Assembly: GCA_050260055.1 (NCBI GenBank)
Contig: JBLNBO010000047.1
Coordinates: 62,001-126,000, forward strand
Length of the DNA: 64,000 nucleotides
Direction: 5' to 3'
From: JBLMYQ01 sp050260055
GTDB lineage: Bacteria; Bacillota; Clostridia; Acetivibrionales; UBA4821
Shown here: positions 1-8,514 of the stretch, one piece after another
Layout: every line of letters starts with the position of its first letter
Numbering within the stretch: the stretch's first letter is position 1
Position numbers and translations under genes: made by a program
Notes under the pieces: model-generated
Database searches by the model: none
Told to the model about the DNA's origin: nothing
Seen by the model: only the letters and a program-made list of their open reading frames with translations

Positions 1-501
1 TTGTCCATAGCTTTGGAAGCAAGTATGACCGGTCATGTTGTTTTAACAACCTTACATACCAATTCGGCAGTACAGACAATCGATAGAGTAAACTCAATGG
101 GAATAGATATGTATAATTTCGCAGCGAGTTTACTTCTCATAGCCTCTCAGAAATTAATTAAAAAATTATGTACTTCATGCAGAATCGAGTATTCGCCTAA
201 CAGTGAAGATCTTGCATATATAAGCAGTGTTATTAAAGAACCAATAGATAAAAATATTAAGATTTATAAAAGCTGCGGATGCAGTAAATGCAACAACGGA
301 TATTTAGGAAGAGAAGTTATTTGCGAATTATTTGAAAAAGATGAAGCTATCGAAAAGCTTCTTATAAATAAGGCATCATCGGCAGAAGTGCAAGCACACC
401 TAGATAGTACAGGATTTAAGAGTATTAAATATCATGCACTTCAAAAGGTTTTAAAAGGTATAACCTCACTTGATGAGGTGAAATCGATTTTTGCTGAATA
501 G
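1..501 (+). CDS. pilB: Type IV pilus assembly ATPase PilB/GspE, C-terminal part (5' end outside window)
   Basis: This is the C-terminal 166 residues of a secretion-type ATPase that would power pilus extension at the inner face of the membrane. The conserved stretch ALEASMTGHVVLTTLHTN is the His-box region of the GspE/PilB family. The zinc-binding four-cysteine motif (CTSC near residue 58, then CGCSKC near residue 93) is characteristic of PilB/GspE and absent from PilT. The reading frame is open from base 1, so the true start lies upstream and the first codon is internal. It heads the pilus gene run that continues to 10.6 kb, and a separate retraction ATPase (pilT) lies at the far end of that run. 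Confidence 0.93.
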   Translation: MSIALEASMTGHVVLTTLHTNSAVQTIDRVNSMGIDMYNFAASLLLIASQKLIKKLCTSCRIEYSPNSEDLAYISSVIKEPIDKNIKIYKSCGCSKCNNGYLGREVICELFEKDEAIEKLLINKASSAEVQAHLDSTGFKSIKYHALQKVLKGITSLDEVKSIFAE

Positions 502-607
502 ATTAGGCTTAACTCCCATCCAAGCCTTCTCTTGAAATATAGCGAGGTGAAGGATTGCAGTTTCCGTTCTAAACGAGGGGAAGAAATAAAGGGAGAGGAT
601 AGTTCAT

Positions 608-1198
608 ATGGTTAGCAGTTCAGACAAGAAAATTAAAAGTATAGTTATTAAGCTTATAATATGTGTATTTTTCATTGCTGTTTTATTGTATGTGGAAACA
701 AGCTTGGGATATAAAGCAATACCATTCAACAGGGTTTCCATAAATGAAACAAAGAATGATATTAAATCAAAGAATCAGCAAGTGATGGAAATGAATTCTG
801 AATTAACAAGAGTCAGCAAGAAAGTTCCCTTGCTTATAAAAAATGGAGATAAGCTAACCAATAATGCACTTATAGCCGTGAATAAAAAAGAAGAAGGCAT
901 AATTGATATTCCCTCAATTCTTGTTTATTTAGAGCAGACCGGTAAAAATACTGGATTGATTGTTAAAAAAATTGATATTGAAGGCCTAAACGACACAGAA
1001 AAATCTATGGCAGCTAATAATAAGAATATTAAAAAGAAATTAGTAATTACAGCCTCTGGCTCATATAAAAGTTTTTGTGATTATATTAAAGAAATTCAGA
1101 TTAATACAAAGGAAAAGATTTTAATTGAAGGATTTAAATTTACTAGTAATGACAGTGCTATGAGTACTTGTAAAGTCGAAATTGAAATTTCTCTTTAA
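608..1198 (+). CDS. PilO-like inner-membrane type IV pilus assembly protein
   Basis: 196 residues with one N-terminal membrane helix (about residues 14-30), then a coiled-coil-prone linker and a small alpha/beta domain. This is the layout of PilO, which pairs with PilN in the pilus alignment complex. Sequence identity to known PilO is too low to see by eye, so the call rests on layout and position: directly after pilB and overlapping a PilM-PilN fusion. The order pilO before pilMN is inverted compared with the usual pilM-pilN-pilO order. A clear GGGAGAGG ribosome binding site precedes the ATG. Confidence 0.65.
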   Translation: MVSSSDKKIKSIVIKLIICVFFIAVLLYVETSLGYKAIPFNRVSINETKNDIKSKNQQVMEMNSELTRVSKKVPLLIKNGDKLTNNALIAVNKKEEGIIDIPSILVYLEQTGKNTGLIVKKIDIEGLNDTEKSMAANNKNIKKKLVITASGSYKSFCDYIKEIQINTKEKILIEGFKFTSNDSAMSTCKVEIEISL

Positions 1199-1211
1199 AG
1201 GGATGGTTTTC

Positions 1212-2621
1212 TTGCCAAAAACATTAGGGGTAGATGTTGGTAAAAGTGCAATTAAGATTGCACTGCTGAAAAATGATAAAATTGAAAAAACCCAAATAAT
1301 TGATGTTGTAGGAAACGAAACAAAACACATCCTACATCAAATTAAGCGTTTCTTAAATTTAAATAGAGTGAAAAATCCTAAGGTAAATGTTCTAATTAAG
1401 GATTATAGGACGAAACGTATAAAAATTGACCGGCTAAGAGGCAAGGAATTAAAGAATGCACTTTTGTTTGAAAGGCAAGAAAAAATCGGAACCAATGAGA
1501 TACTTGGCGATAACTATAAAGATAATCATATAATTCAAAAGAAGACCAATAATTCTCTTGATATACTTCTAACTGTTGTGAATGAGGATGAGGTTGAGGC
1601 TATAAACTCTTTACTGAAAGAAATTGGAATTGAAGATATAGACTTTTATTTGGAATGTTACTTATATAATGACATTGTTCCTGATAATTCTGTGATAATT
1701 GATGTAGGTTTCAGCAGCATTGAGCTAATGTTTTTTGATAGGAGAAGGGTTGTTAAGACAAGCTTAATGAAAAAAGGCATAGCAGATATAATTGAGGAAT
1801 TGAAAGATAAGGTTGATGGAAGTTTTACCTTTAAGGATTTTATGAAGTTTACGCTTACCGATAAGGATGACCCGATGTATGAAGTGGTTATATCCAAGCT
1901 AGGGGTTTATGCTGATAATATAATTAATTCGATAAATACTTTTGCTAGAGAAAATTCAAAAGATATGAAAAGCATTAAAATCTATTATACCGGTGGGCTT
2001 TTTTCTATGAGCGGCATCACAGAATACTTTAATTATCTGATGGGCATAGATGGAAAGATATTTAAAGGCTATGGCGGAAAAGAAGAACCTTTATTCAATA
2101 ATAGTATCGCACTTGCATATAAAGATGGAAGCAAAGGTAGAGTTAGTATTGGCTGGGCCGGTTATATTAGTAAGATTAGTAAAGCTGCCTCGCGTGCAAT
2201 TTACATGTTGTTAATATTCGTATTAATTTGTGGAGCATATAGAACCTATGAGTATTTCGTGACATTAGACCAGAAAACAATAACAGAAAAAGCTTATACA
2301 GAAAAGAAAGAAGTTTATGATTCAATTTCTTCTGATTATAACCAACTGGCAAGCCTTTTAGAAGAAGATAATCAAATCGGTGGCAAAAATTTAAGTGATT
2401 TGTTAGGTTATATTCAAACAAATATGTCAAAAGATATGACAATTAAAAAGATGGAGATGAATGCTAACAAGGTATTCATTATTGATGGAACATCTAATAA
2501 CTATACTGATTTTGGTGTATTTTGTACACAGCTAAAGAAGGAATTTTCAAAATGTGAAATTAAAGTTTTATCTAAGATTAATGACACAACAGTTGTATTT
2601 AGATTGGAGTGTAAACTTTGA
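1212..2621 (+). CDS. Fused PilM-PilN type IV pilus assembly protein
   Basis: The first ~320 residues form a PilM-like actin-fold ATPase: LGVDVGKSAIKIALL is the phosphate-1 motif, and SVIIDVGFSSIELMFFDR and YYTGG are later actin-fold motifs. A membrane helix follows (AIYMLLIFVLICGAY) and then a periplasmic PilN-like tail with a coiled coil. In most bacteria PilM and PilN are separate proteins joined through the PilN N-terminal peptide; here they appear as one chain. I choose the TTG at 1212 because AAAGGG at 1197-1202 is correctly spaced for it and the protein then begins directly at the actin motif. In-frame ATGs at 1182 and 1203 are alternatives. The 3' end overlaps the next gene by 4 nt. 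Confidence 0.8.
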   Translation: MPKTLGVDVGKSAIKIALLKNDKIEKTQIIDVVGNETKHILHQIKRFLNLNRVKNPKVNVLIKDYRTKRIKIDRLRGKELKNALLFERQEKIGTNEILGDNYKDNHIIQKKTNNSLDILLTVVNEDEVEAINSLLKEIGIEDIDFYLECYLYNDIVPDNSVIIDVGFSSIELMFFDRRRVVKTSLMKKGIADIIEELKDKVDGSFTFKDFMKFTLTDKDDPMYEVVISKLGVYADNIINSINTFARENSKDMKSIKIYYTGGLFSMSGITEYFNYLMGIDGKIFKGYGGKEEPLFNNSIALAYKDGSKGRVSIGWAGYISKISKAASRAIYMLLIFVLICGAYRTYEYFVTLDQKTITEKAYTEKKEVYDSISSDYNQLASLLEEDNQIGGKNLSDLLGYIQTNMSKDMTIKKMEMNANKVFIIDGTSNNYTDFGVFCTQLKKEFSKCEIKVLSKINDTTVVFRLECKL

Positions 2622-2965
2622 GTAAAAAACAAAATGGAAATACCCTGCTTGAGAATGTAATTTCAATGGGGATATTATGTGTCTATATAGTTGTTGTAGT
2701 TGGATTAACCAATAACCTTTTATACCAGCAGGAAATTTATAATGACAGCCTAAGGATGAATTCCTTAATTCAAAATACTGCGGAGGAATTTTTAAATAAA
2801 AAATATGCAGAGGTTGCAGTTGGAACGACTAATGATGAAGTTGAGGAGTTTGACAGAACAATTGTTGTTACAGAGAGTTCAAATTTGAAAGAAATATCTA
2901 TAAAAATATTTAATTCGGAAGGAGAGATGAATTTAACAGTTGAGAAGGGCCTAGATATAAATTAA
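2618..2965 (+). CDS. Minor pseudopilin (PilV/GspI-like)
   Basis: 115 residues starting with a short basic leader, then GNTLLENVIS and a hydrophobic helix, which is a class III prepilin signal with the conserved Glu at +5. The product would be cleaved by prepilin peptidase after Gly and enter the pilus base or tip as a minor subunit. The TTG start overlaps the upstream TGA stop (TTGA), which indicates translational coupling. The small size and lack of a large C-terminal domain fit a minor pseudopilin. I cannot assign it to a named PilV/PilE class. Confidence 0.75.
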   Translation: MSKKQNGNTLLENVISMGILCVYIVVVVGLTNNLLYQQEIYNDSLRMNSLIQNTAEEFLNKKYAEVAVGTTNDEVEEFDRTIVVTESSNLKEISIKIFNSEGEMNLTVEKGLDIN

Positions 2966-3000
2966 ATATGAACAAATGATATTAAGAGGAGGTACGGATA

Positions 3001-3756
3001 ATGTTTAGGGAGAAGGAACGTATAGGAATAATTAGAAATAATAAAGGTTTTACATTAATGGAATTGATTATCGTTATGGCAATTCTTGCAGTTTTAGTTA
3101 CATTAGCACTTTTATATTACGGTAATGTAGGGGCAGATGCATACAGAAATGCTTTGTTGACAGATTTAAGGACTGTTGGTGAAGCGGTTACATTATACGA
3201 GAACAACTATGGTTCATTGCCTGTTGTTGAAAGCACACCAATTGATTTGCAGACAGTTACTACCGCAAATGTTCCAGCAGGAATGCAGATACCAGCTACC
3301 ATTACAGGTTATACAGTTGACCAAACTAATACGAATTTCATGAACTATATAAAGAAAACAGCATATTTATTAAAAGGTGTTGATTCTGGTGATATCAGAG
3401 GTGCAGGCAAGCTTTATTATGTTTATTCTGTAACAGCTGCTAACACAGGAACTGCAACAGCAGGGGGTGCAGGATCCATTACACTTACTGGGGGAGAAGC
3501 AACAAATGATTATTATAATGGTTGTATAGTCAATATTACTGGAGGAGCAGGCGTAGGCCAAACAAAAACAGTTACTGATTATACTGATGCAGGAGTAGCT
3601 ACTGTAAACAGCAGTTTTTCACCAGTAACTAGCAATACAAGCGTATATTCAGTGTTGCCTCCTGTAAAAGTAGGGGATCTTATATTTGTTCAATCTGCAA
3701 CAACACCTAAGCTAATTATAAAAGATACCAGTGGTGCAGCAATTTACAAAAACTAA
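3001..3756 (+). CDS. Type IV pilin (major-type), paralog 1
   Basis: 251 residues. The class III signal NNKG followed by FTLMELIIVMAILAVLV gives a mature Phe-1/Glu-5 pilin with the usual N-terminal helix. The C-terminal part has a Gly/Thr/Ala-rich insertion (about residues 140-215) that is probably beta-rich and surface exposed, and it ends with a GDLIFVQSA motif shared with the next gene. A strong AGGAGG ribosome binding site precedes the ATG. The close paralog at 3815 and their shared upstream spacing suggest tandem duplication. Either could be the main structural subunit. Confidence 0.88.
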   Translation: MFREKERIGIIRNNKGFTLMELIIVMAILAVLVTLALLYYGNVGADAYRNALLTDLRTVGEAVTLYENNYGSLPVVESTPIDLQTVTTANVPAGMQIPATITGYTVDQTNTNFMNYIKKTAYLLKGVDSGDIRGAGKLYYVYSVTAANTGTATAGGAGSITLTGGEATNDYYNGCIVNITGGAGVGQTKTVTDYTDAGVATVNSSFSPVTSNTSVYSVLPPVKVGDLIFVQSATTPKLIIKDTSGAAIYKN

Positions 3757-3814
3757 TTTAATATTTAATTACATACTATTATTTATGCAGAACTGATTCG
3801 AAGGAGGAGCCGAT

Positions 3815-4597
3815 ATGTTTACTAATGAAAAGAAGGAGCTGATTAACCTACGACAATATGATTTAAGGCAAAATAGAAATGGCTTTACATTAATGGAACT
3901 GATAATAGTAATTACAATTCTTGCAATACTTGTAACCCTTGCAATACTTTACTACGGGAATGTTACTGATTCAGCTTATAGGGATGCACTTCTGGCCGAT
4001 TTGGATGCAACCAGCAAGGCAATAGCCTTGTATGAGAAGGAATATAACAGCCTTCCAATGGTTGAAACTGCACCGATAGACCTTGATACTGCTCTTACCT
4101 CAAATAATGTTCCGGATATTCTTTCTGTCAGTGGATTAGTTACTGGGTATACAGTTGATAGGGCGAATGCTAATTTATTAAACTCTATCAAAAAAACAGC
4201 TTTCCTTTTCAAAGGAAATGACGGAGGGAACAGCCGTGGTGCTGGGATGTTATATTATGTGGATACTGCAAATGTTGTTGATTCTGGAACCACAGTTGCA
4301 TCTGGTGCAACAAGCATAGACTTGGCTGATGCTGGACGTGCAGATGATTACTATAACGACTGCATAATTTCGATTATAACTGGTACAGGAGCTGGGCAAT
4401 CCAGAACAATTACAAACTTTGTAGGCGGTGCTACTGATAGCGCTACTGTAAGCTCGGCATGGGTAACTAACCCTGGCGCAGGAAGTACATATGAAATCAG
4501 GCCTCCAGTCAAAAAAGGTGACTTAATTTTTGTTCAATCTGCTATAACTGATAGATTAATTATTAAAGATGTAAGTGGAAATCCCATATACAAATAG
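3815..4597 (+). CDS. Type IV pilin (major-type), paralog 2
   Basis: 260 residues with the processing site RNG followed by FTLMELIIVITILAILV. It aligns with the preceding pilin along its length: YYGNV, YRDALLADL, SLPMVE, GYTVD, KKTAFLFKG, RGAGMLYYV and KGDLIFVQSA are shared. The middle Gly/Ser/Thr-rich region (about residues 155-230) diverges most, which fits a surface-exposed variable domain. The leader before the Gly is unusually long (about 26 residues). A GGAGG site lies at the right distance from the ATG, and a stable hairpin follows the stop codon. Confidence 0.88.
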   Translation: MFTNEKKELINLRQYDLRQNRNGFTLMELIIVITILAILVTLAILYYGNVTDSAYRDALLADLDATSKAIALYEKEYNSLPMVETAPIDLDTALTSNNVPDILSVSGLVTGYTVDRANANLLNSIKKTAFLFKGNDGGNSRGAGMLYYVDTANVVDSGTTVASGATSIDLADAGRADDYYNDCIISIITGTGAGQSRTITNFVGGATDSATVSSAWVTNPGAGSTYEIRPPVKKGDLIFVQSAITDRLIIKDVSGNPIYK

Positions 4598-4612
4598 AGT
4601 TAAGTAAAATCA

Positions 4613-4641
4613 TTCCCCTCTCTTTTAAAAAGGGAGGGGAA
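4613..4641 (+). promoter_or_regulatory. Stable hairpin after the pilin genes, without a T-run
   Basis: TTCCCCTCTC and GGGAGGGGAA flank TTTTAAAA and form a stem of at least 10 bp with one G-U pair. No U-tract follows, so it is not a standard intrinsic terminator. It sits 16 nt after the second pilin stop inside a co-oriented operon. It may stabilise the abundant pilin mRNA or partly terminate it, so that minor genes downstream are expressed at a lower level. Confidence 0.6.
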
Positions 4642-4697
4642 CTTGCATTTAACATTTTTATTGTAATGAAATGAGAAAATAAATTGCTTGAGGGCTA

Positions 4698-5219
4698 ATG
4701 GTGAAAATTGAGAACATTTACTTGAAAAGAATAACTGCAAAACAATCGGGTGTTACATTAATGGAACTTGTTGTTTCTTTAGGTATTACTGCTATTCTTG
4801 CCACAGTAATTGTGGTGTATTGCTCAAATATGGTTTTACAATATAAGGAGCAAAAGCAAGTGCTTTATTCGAGTGCGAAAACAACATACCTTTTACAGGT
4901 ATTTAATGAAATAAAAAATAATCCATCTGTGAGGGTGAGATTAGATAATAAGGCAGTAGAAGTATCAAACAATAGTATATCCCCTACTACTAAAACAGTA
5001 TATTACGAGCTTCAAAATGCAATTTACAAAGATATATACCTAGATTCTAATTACAAAAAGACAGATGTCATTGCAAAAGATTTCTCTGTTGAATTTTCCT
5101 TAGAAAGTAATGCATCTTACTCGAAAGACATTTTAAAAATAGTCTTAACTGACGCACAAGGGGCTAACTGGACAAGAAAAATATCTTTAAGGGATTGTGA
5201 TATTGTTGAAGAATATTGA
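4698..5219 (+). CDS. Prepilin-like protein (PilW/GspJ-like)
   Basis: 173 residues. The signal KQSG followed by VTLMELVVSLGITAILATVIVVY has Val instead of Phe at +1 and the conserved Glu at +5. The rest is a soluble domain without cysteines or a recognised motif. The position among pilin genes and the presence of a PilX-like gene next to it suggest a PilW-type minor pilin. The assignment to that class is by context only. Confidence 0.75.
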   Translation: MVKIENIYLKRITAKQSGVTLMELVVSLGITAILATVIVVYCSNMVLQYKEQKQVLYSSAKTTYLLQVFNEIKNNPSVRVRLDNKAVEVSNNSISPTTKTVYYELQNAIYKDIYLDSNYKKTDVIAKDFSVEFSLESNASYSKDILKIVLTDAQGANWTRKISLRDCDIVEEY

Positions 5220-5592
5220 TTTTTTTTCAAATGAAAAGGGCGGTACATTTATTCTTATTCTTATGACTTTTTTGCCTGTACTTATTATTATAACCTATCT
5301 TGGTTTCCAACTCAGAAATGAGGGTATTGCATTCGCGGAATCCAGAAGTGATACACAAGCCTATTATGCTGCGGAAATGGGTATAGAAAGATATAAGAAT
5401 CTAGTTATTGCCAATCACGACTTTGGTGATAACCTGAGCTTTTCAAAGAACATTGGAAGTAAAACATATAATATTGAAGTTGTTTCCTTAAGAATTGATA
5501 GCGGATTAGCATCTGAAAAAATTAAGATAACAAGTACAGTTTCCGATTCTAATATATCTATCGAAAAGATTATCAGTATGTCAAGATTTTAG
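5203..5592 (+). CDS. PilX-like minor pilin/membrane protein
   Basis: About 129 residues with an N-terminal membrane helix (FILILMTFLPVLIIITYLG) and the motif AYYAAEMGIE shortly after it, which is typical of the PilX N-terminal family. There is no canonical prepilin cleavage site with Phe/Glu-5, as is usual for PilX-like proteins. Starts are ambiguous: GTG at 5197 lies only 2 nt from the AAGGGA site, so TTG at 5203 (8 nt) is preferred. It overlaps the upstream gene by about 17 nt. Confidence 0.72.
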   Translation: MLKNIDFFSNEKGGTFILILMTFLPVLIIITYLGFQLRNEGIAFAESRSDTQAYYAAEMGIERYKNLVIANHDFGDNLSFSKNIGSKTYNIEVVSLRIDSGLASEKIKITSTVSDSNISIEKIISMSRF

Positions 5593-5616
5593 TCCAAGGA
5601 AAGAGGGCTTCTATTT

Positions 5617-6828
5617 ATGGCTTTATATAAGTACAAGATTAAGAAGAATAACAAAATATCAACAGGAATTGAAGAGGGCGACATTAATGAAATTAGAAAA
5701 AGGTTCATTGATGATAGCTATGCAATAATTATGCTTAAAGAGGTAAAACAAAAAGAAAGTTTAACGGTAAGTGCAGGCTATAAAAGAAGAATCCCTAACA
5801 GCAAGCTGGCGGAATTCTGCGCCCAATTTTCAATTCTTATTGAAGCAGGGATGAATGTTTCAAGAAGCATGGAGATATTGGAGAGTAATGAGATAAATCC
5901 GAAATTCAAGAGTTTGCTTAATGAAATAAAAATGGAAATAAATAAAGGGATTTCTATTAGTGAAAGTGTACGAAAAAGAAGAAAACAGTTTCCTGAAATT
6001 TTTGCTATGGCTTTAAAAACCGGAGAATATTCCGGAGATATGGCCGGAGTTTTAAGCGAAATGGCAGATTACTTTGAAAAAATAGATAGCAATTCAGCTA
6101 AACTTATTGGTATATGCGCGTATCCTGCGCTGCTTACATTGATTTTATTTATAAATTTAATAGTAATGTCCATAAAAGTAGTACCGGTTTTTAAAGATGT
6201 ATTTTCTGAATATGAAAAAGCACTGCCTTGGAGTACAAAACTTATATTTTTAGTATCCGATTTTGTTAAGGATAATTACATTTTAATAATAATTCTAATT
6301 ATTGCCTTAATAGTGCTTATCGTTCTGGGACCAAGAAACAGAAAGATTAAAAATATTCTAGATATAGTTGTCTTAAAGATACCTATACTTAATAAATTGG
6401 TTATTGATAACTCAGTAGCGATATTTCTTAAAAGCCTTAGTCTTCTGCTTAGAAGCAGGATGACCTTGATAGAGTCACTAGAACCTGCCGTAAATACAAT
6501 CAGCAACAATGTTGTAAGAAACAGTATAAAAGAAGATACAACTGAAATAATGACAGGAAAGCCGCTTTATGAATTAATACAAAATAATAGATATATCAAA
6601 AATATTGCAAAAACGTTAATTGAAACAGGGGAAAACTCAGCACAGATTGATGCGACAATTGAAAAGGCAGTTAAATATTATGACAGATATTTGGAAAAGA
6701 AAATGGATTTGGTCACAAGACTTATTGAACCCGTGTTGATTTTAGTGTTTGGTATAATCATTGCTTTTGCTGTTATATCAATGGCTCTTCCTATATTCAA
6801 AATATCAAGTGGTGCAATAATGAAATAA
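5617..6828 (+). CDS. pilC: Type IV pilus inner-membrane platform protein PilC/GspF
   Basis: 403 residues, the normal length of the family, with two GspF domains. The first (about residues 65-190) contains LAEFCAQFSILIEAGMNVSRSM and ALKTGEYSGDMAGVL. The second (about 265-390) contains IFLKSLSLLLRSRMTLIESL and LIETGENSAQIDATIEK. Membrane helices lie near 168-190, 220-238 and 372-398. It anchors the PilB and PilT motors to the pilus base. A good ribosome binding site (GGAAAGAGGG) precedes the ATG, and the next gene follows almost directly. Confidence 0.92.
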   Translation: MALYKYKIKKNNKISTGIEEGDINEIRKRFIDDSYAIIMLKEVKQKESLTVSAGYKRRIPNSKLAEFCAQFSILIEAGMNVSRSMEILESNEINPKFKSLLNEIKMEINKGISISESVRKRRKQFPEIFAMALKTGEYSGDMAGVLSEMADYFEKIDSNSAKLIGICAYPALLTLILFINLIVMSIKVVPVFKDVFSEYEKALPWSTKLIFLVSDFVKDNYILIIILIIALIVLIVLGPRNRKIKNILDIVVLKIPILNKLVIDNSVAIFLKSLSLLLRSRMTLIESLEPAVNTISNNVVRNSIKEDTTEIMTGKPLYELIQNNRYIKNIAKTLIETGENSAQIDATIEKAVKYYDRYLEKKMDLVTRLIEPVLILVFGIIIAFAVISMALPIFKISSGAIMK

Positions 6829-6844
6829 GTTGAGGTATAAAATT

Positions 6845-8164
6845 TTGAGTCAATTTATAAAAAATGATGGATTTACTTTTTTAGAGATTTCAATAGTAAT
6901 TGCCATTTTAGCAATTGTTTTGGCTTTGGCGGTTCCAAATTACCTTGGAATCAAAGAAGGGGCTCAAGATACTGCAATAACAGCTGATATTGCTTCTCTT
7001 GAAAATGCATTTTCACTCTGCTCGGTTGTAAACAGCACCAGCATGAAAGATTCACTTGCCAGTGAAACGGAAATACCTGCACTTTCAGATATAAACGGTA
7101 ATGTTATAGATCCAAATACCTTAAAGCTTTATTCTATAAAAAGTGATATTTCTAGGTATTATAAGAAGCTTAATAAAAGCCTGGATAATTATTTAGTTGA
7201 TGAATCAAATGATGTGTATTACCAAGGATTATTCTCCGGCAAAGAAGGAGGAATTTCCGCTGAAATAGAAAGCGATGCTGGTACAACATGCGTTCAGAAG
7301 ACTATTACCGGAGACTCAATACCTGCTAGAAAAGCTCATACTGCTTTACTATATAACGGGAAAATGATCATTTTCGCAGGAAGCACAGATTCTGAAAATC
7401 TGAATGATTGTTATGAAGTCAACCTATCTACATATGAGTCTGAAAAGAAGACCATAAGCGGAGCGTCAATTCCGGTGATATGCCGCCATTCGGCAGTATT
7501 GTACAACGATAAAATGATAGTTTTTGGTGGTTCGAATTTTAATGGTACTGTTAATTATTCAGATTTATATGAAATTGATTTAAATACATATAAAGCAGTC
7601 AAAAAAACAATTACCGGAGATGCGGTACCCGCGAGGAATAATCATACAGCAGTAGTGCTCAATGATAAAATGATAATATTCGGTGGTGTTGGGGCAGAGA
7701 CTTATAATGATTGCTATGAAATTAACTTAAACACATTTGTCTCAGACAAGAAGACGCTTTCTGGCGACAGTATACCCATAAGGTCTTCTCATTCGGCAGT
7801 AATTTATAATGGAAATATGATTATTTACGGAGGATATAGTGGAAGTTCTGACTATGATGACTGCTATTCGGTAAACTTATCTACCTATGCAGTTACTAGA
7901 GTTACATTATCAGGAGATGCTCTTCCGGCAATGCGATATCACAGAGCTGTTGTGTGCAATGGAAAAATGATTATATTTGGGGGGACAAGCTCGATAAATG
8001 ATATTTTCTCAGTCAACCTTTCAAGCTATGCAGTCACTCGGAGCACACTTACTAACCCTCCAGCTGCAAGAAATGAGCATTCTATAATTCTGTATAATGC
8101 AAAAATTATATTGTTTGATGGTATAAATGGAACTTGCTTAGATAATTGTTATGAAATTCAATGA
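6845..8164 (+). CDS. Prepilin with a C-terminal six-repeat kelch beta-propeller
   Basis: 439 residues. The N-terminus KNDG followed by FTFLEISIVIAILAIVLALAVP is a class III prepilin signal and pilin helix. After a ~130-residue linker there are six kelch-like repeats of about 47 residues, each with a pattern such as TGDSIPAR..HTALLYNGKMIIFGG...YNDCYEINLSTY. Six repeats would make a six-bladed propeller. Such a fusion would place a ligand-binding propeller on the pilus, most likely as a tip adhesin; that role is inference. TTG at 6845 is preferred because GAGG at 6832 is 8-9 nt upstream; TTG at 6830 overlaps the ribosome binding site. The last repeat is shorter and may be completed by an N-terminal strand. 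Confidence 0.85.
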   Translation: MSQFIKNDGFTFLEISIVIAILAIVLALAVPNYLGIKEGAQDTAITADIASLENAFSLCSVVNSTSMKDSLASETEIPALSDINGNVIDPNTLKLYSIKSDISRYYKKLNKSLDNYLVDESNDVYYQGLFSGKEGGISAEIESDAGTTCVQKTITGDSIPARKAHTALLYNGKMIIFAGSTDSENLNDCYEVNLSTYESEKKTISGASIPVICRHSAVLYNDKMIVFGGSNFNGTVNYSDLYEIDLNTYKAVKKTITGDAVPARNNHTAVVLNDKMIIFGGVGAETYNDCYEINLNTFVSDKKTLSGDSIPIRSSHSAVIYNGNMIIYGGYSGSSDYDDCYSVNLSTYAVTRVTLSGDALPAMRYHRAVVCNGKMIIFGGTSSINDIFSVNLSSYAVTRSTLTNPPAARNEHSIILYNAKIILFDGINGTCLDNCYEIQ

Positions 8165-8181
8165 GTTAGGAGTGAATTGCT

Positions 8182-8499
8182 GTGAAAAACTTTTACTGGA
8201 TACTTGCAGCTATATTGTTTGCTTTTTTATATTTGTTTCTAACAAATAATAGGGTGGATTTGGACAAGAGCCTTCTAACTCAGGCTAATAGCAATTCCAT
8301 TGAAAAAAAACTGCAGACCGATTTATCCAGCCTAAAGCAAAAAATTTTAGTACCTGTCGAAAAAAGAAATTCATATATACTGAACGAGCAGAAACTCAAT
8401 ACATATAAAGAATTAACAAAAGATACAATTAGTAACCCGGTAAAGACCTCAAAAACTACAACAAAGAGATCTTCCAAGAGTGGATGGAAGAGGAGATAA
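8182..8499 (+). CDS. Small membrane-anchored protein of the pilus operon, unknown function
   Basis: 105 residues with one N-terminal membrane helix (FYWILAAILFAFLYLFLTN), a hydrophilic middle and a strongly basic Ser/Thr/Lys-rich tail ending KSGWKRR. I recognise no family. The GTG start is preceded by AGGAG. The gene lies between the kelch pilin and the MshEN protein with short gaps, so it is probably co-transcribed and may be a pilus accessory anchor. Confidence 0.6.
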   Translation: MKNFYWILAAILFAFLYLFLTNNRVDLDKSLLTQANSNSIEKKLQTDLSSLKQKILVPVEKRNSYILNEQKLNTYKELTKDTISNPVKTSKTTTKRSSKSGWKRR

Positions 8500-8514
8500 A
8501 GGGAGGTAGTATTT

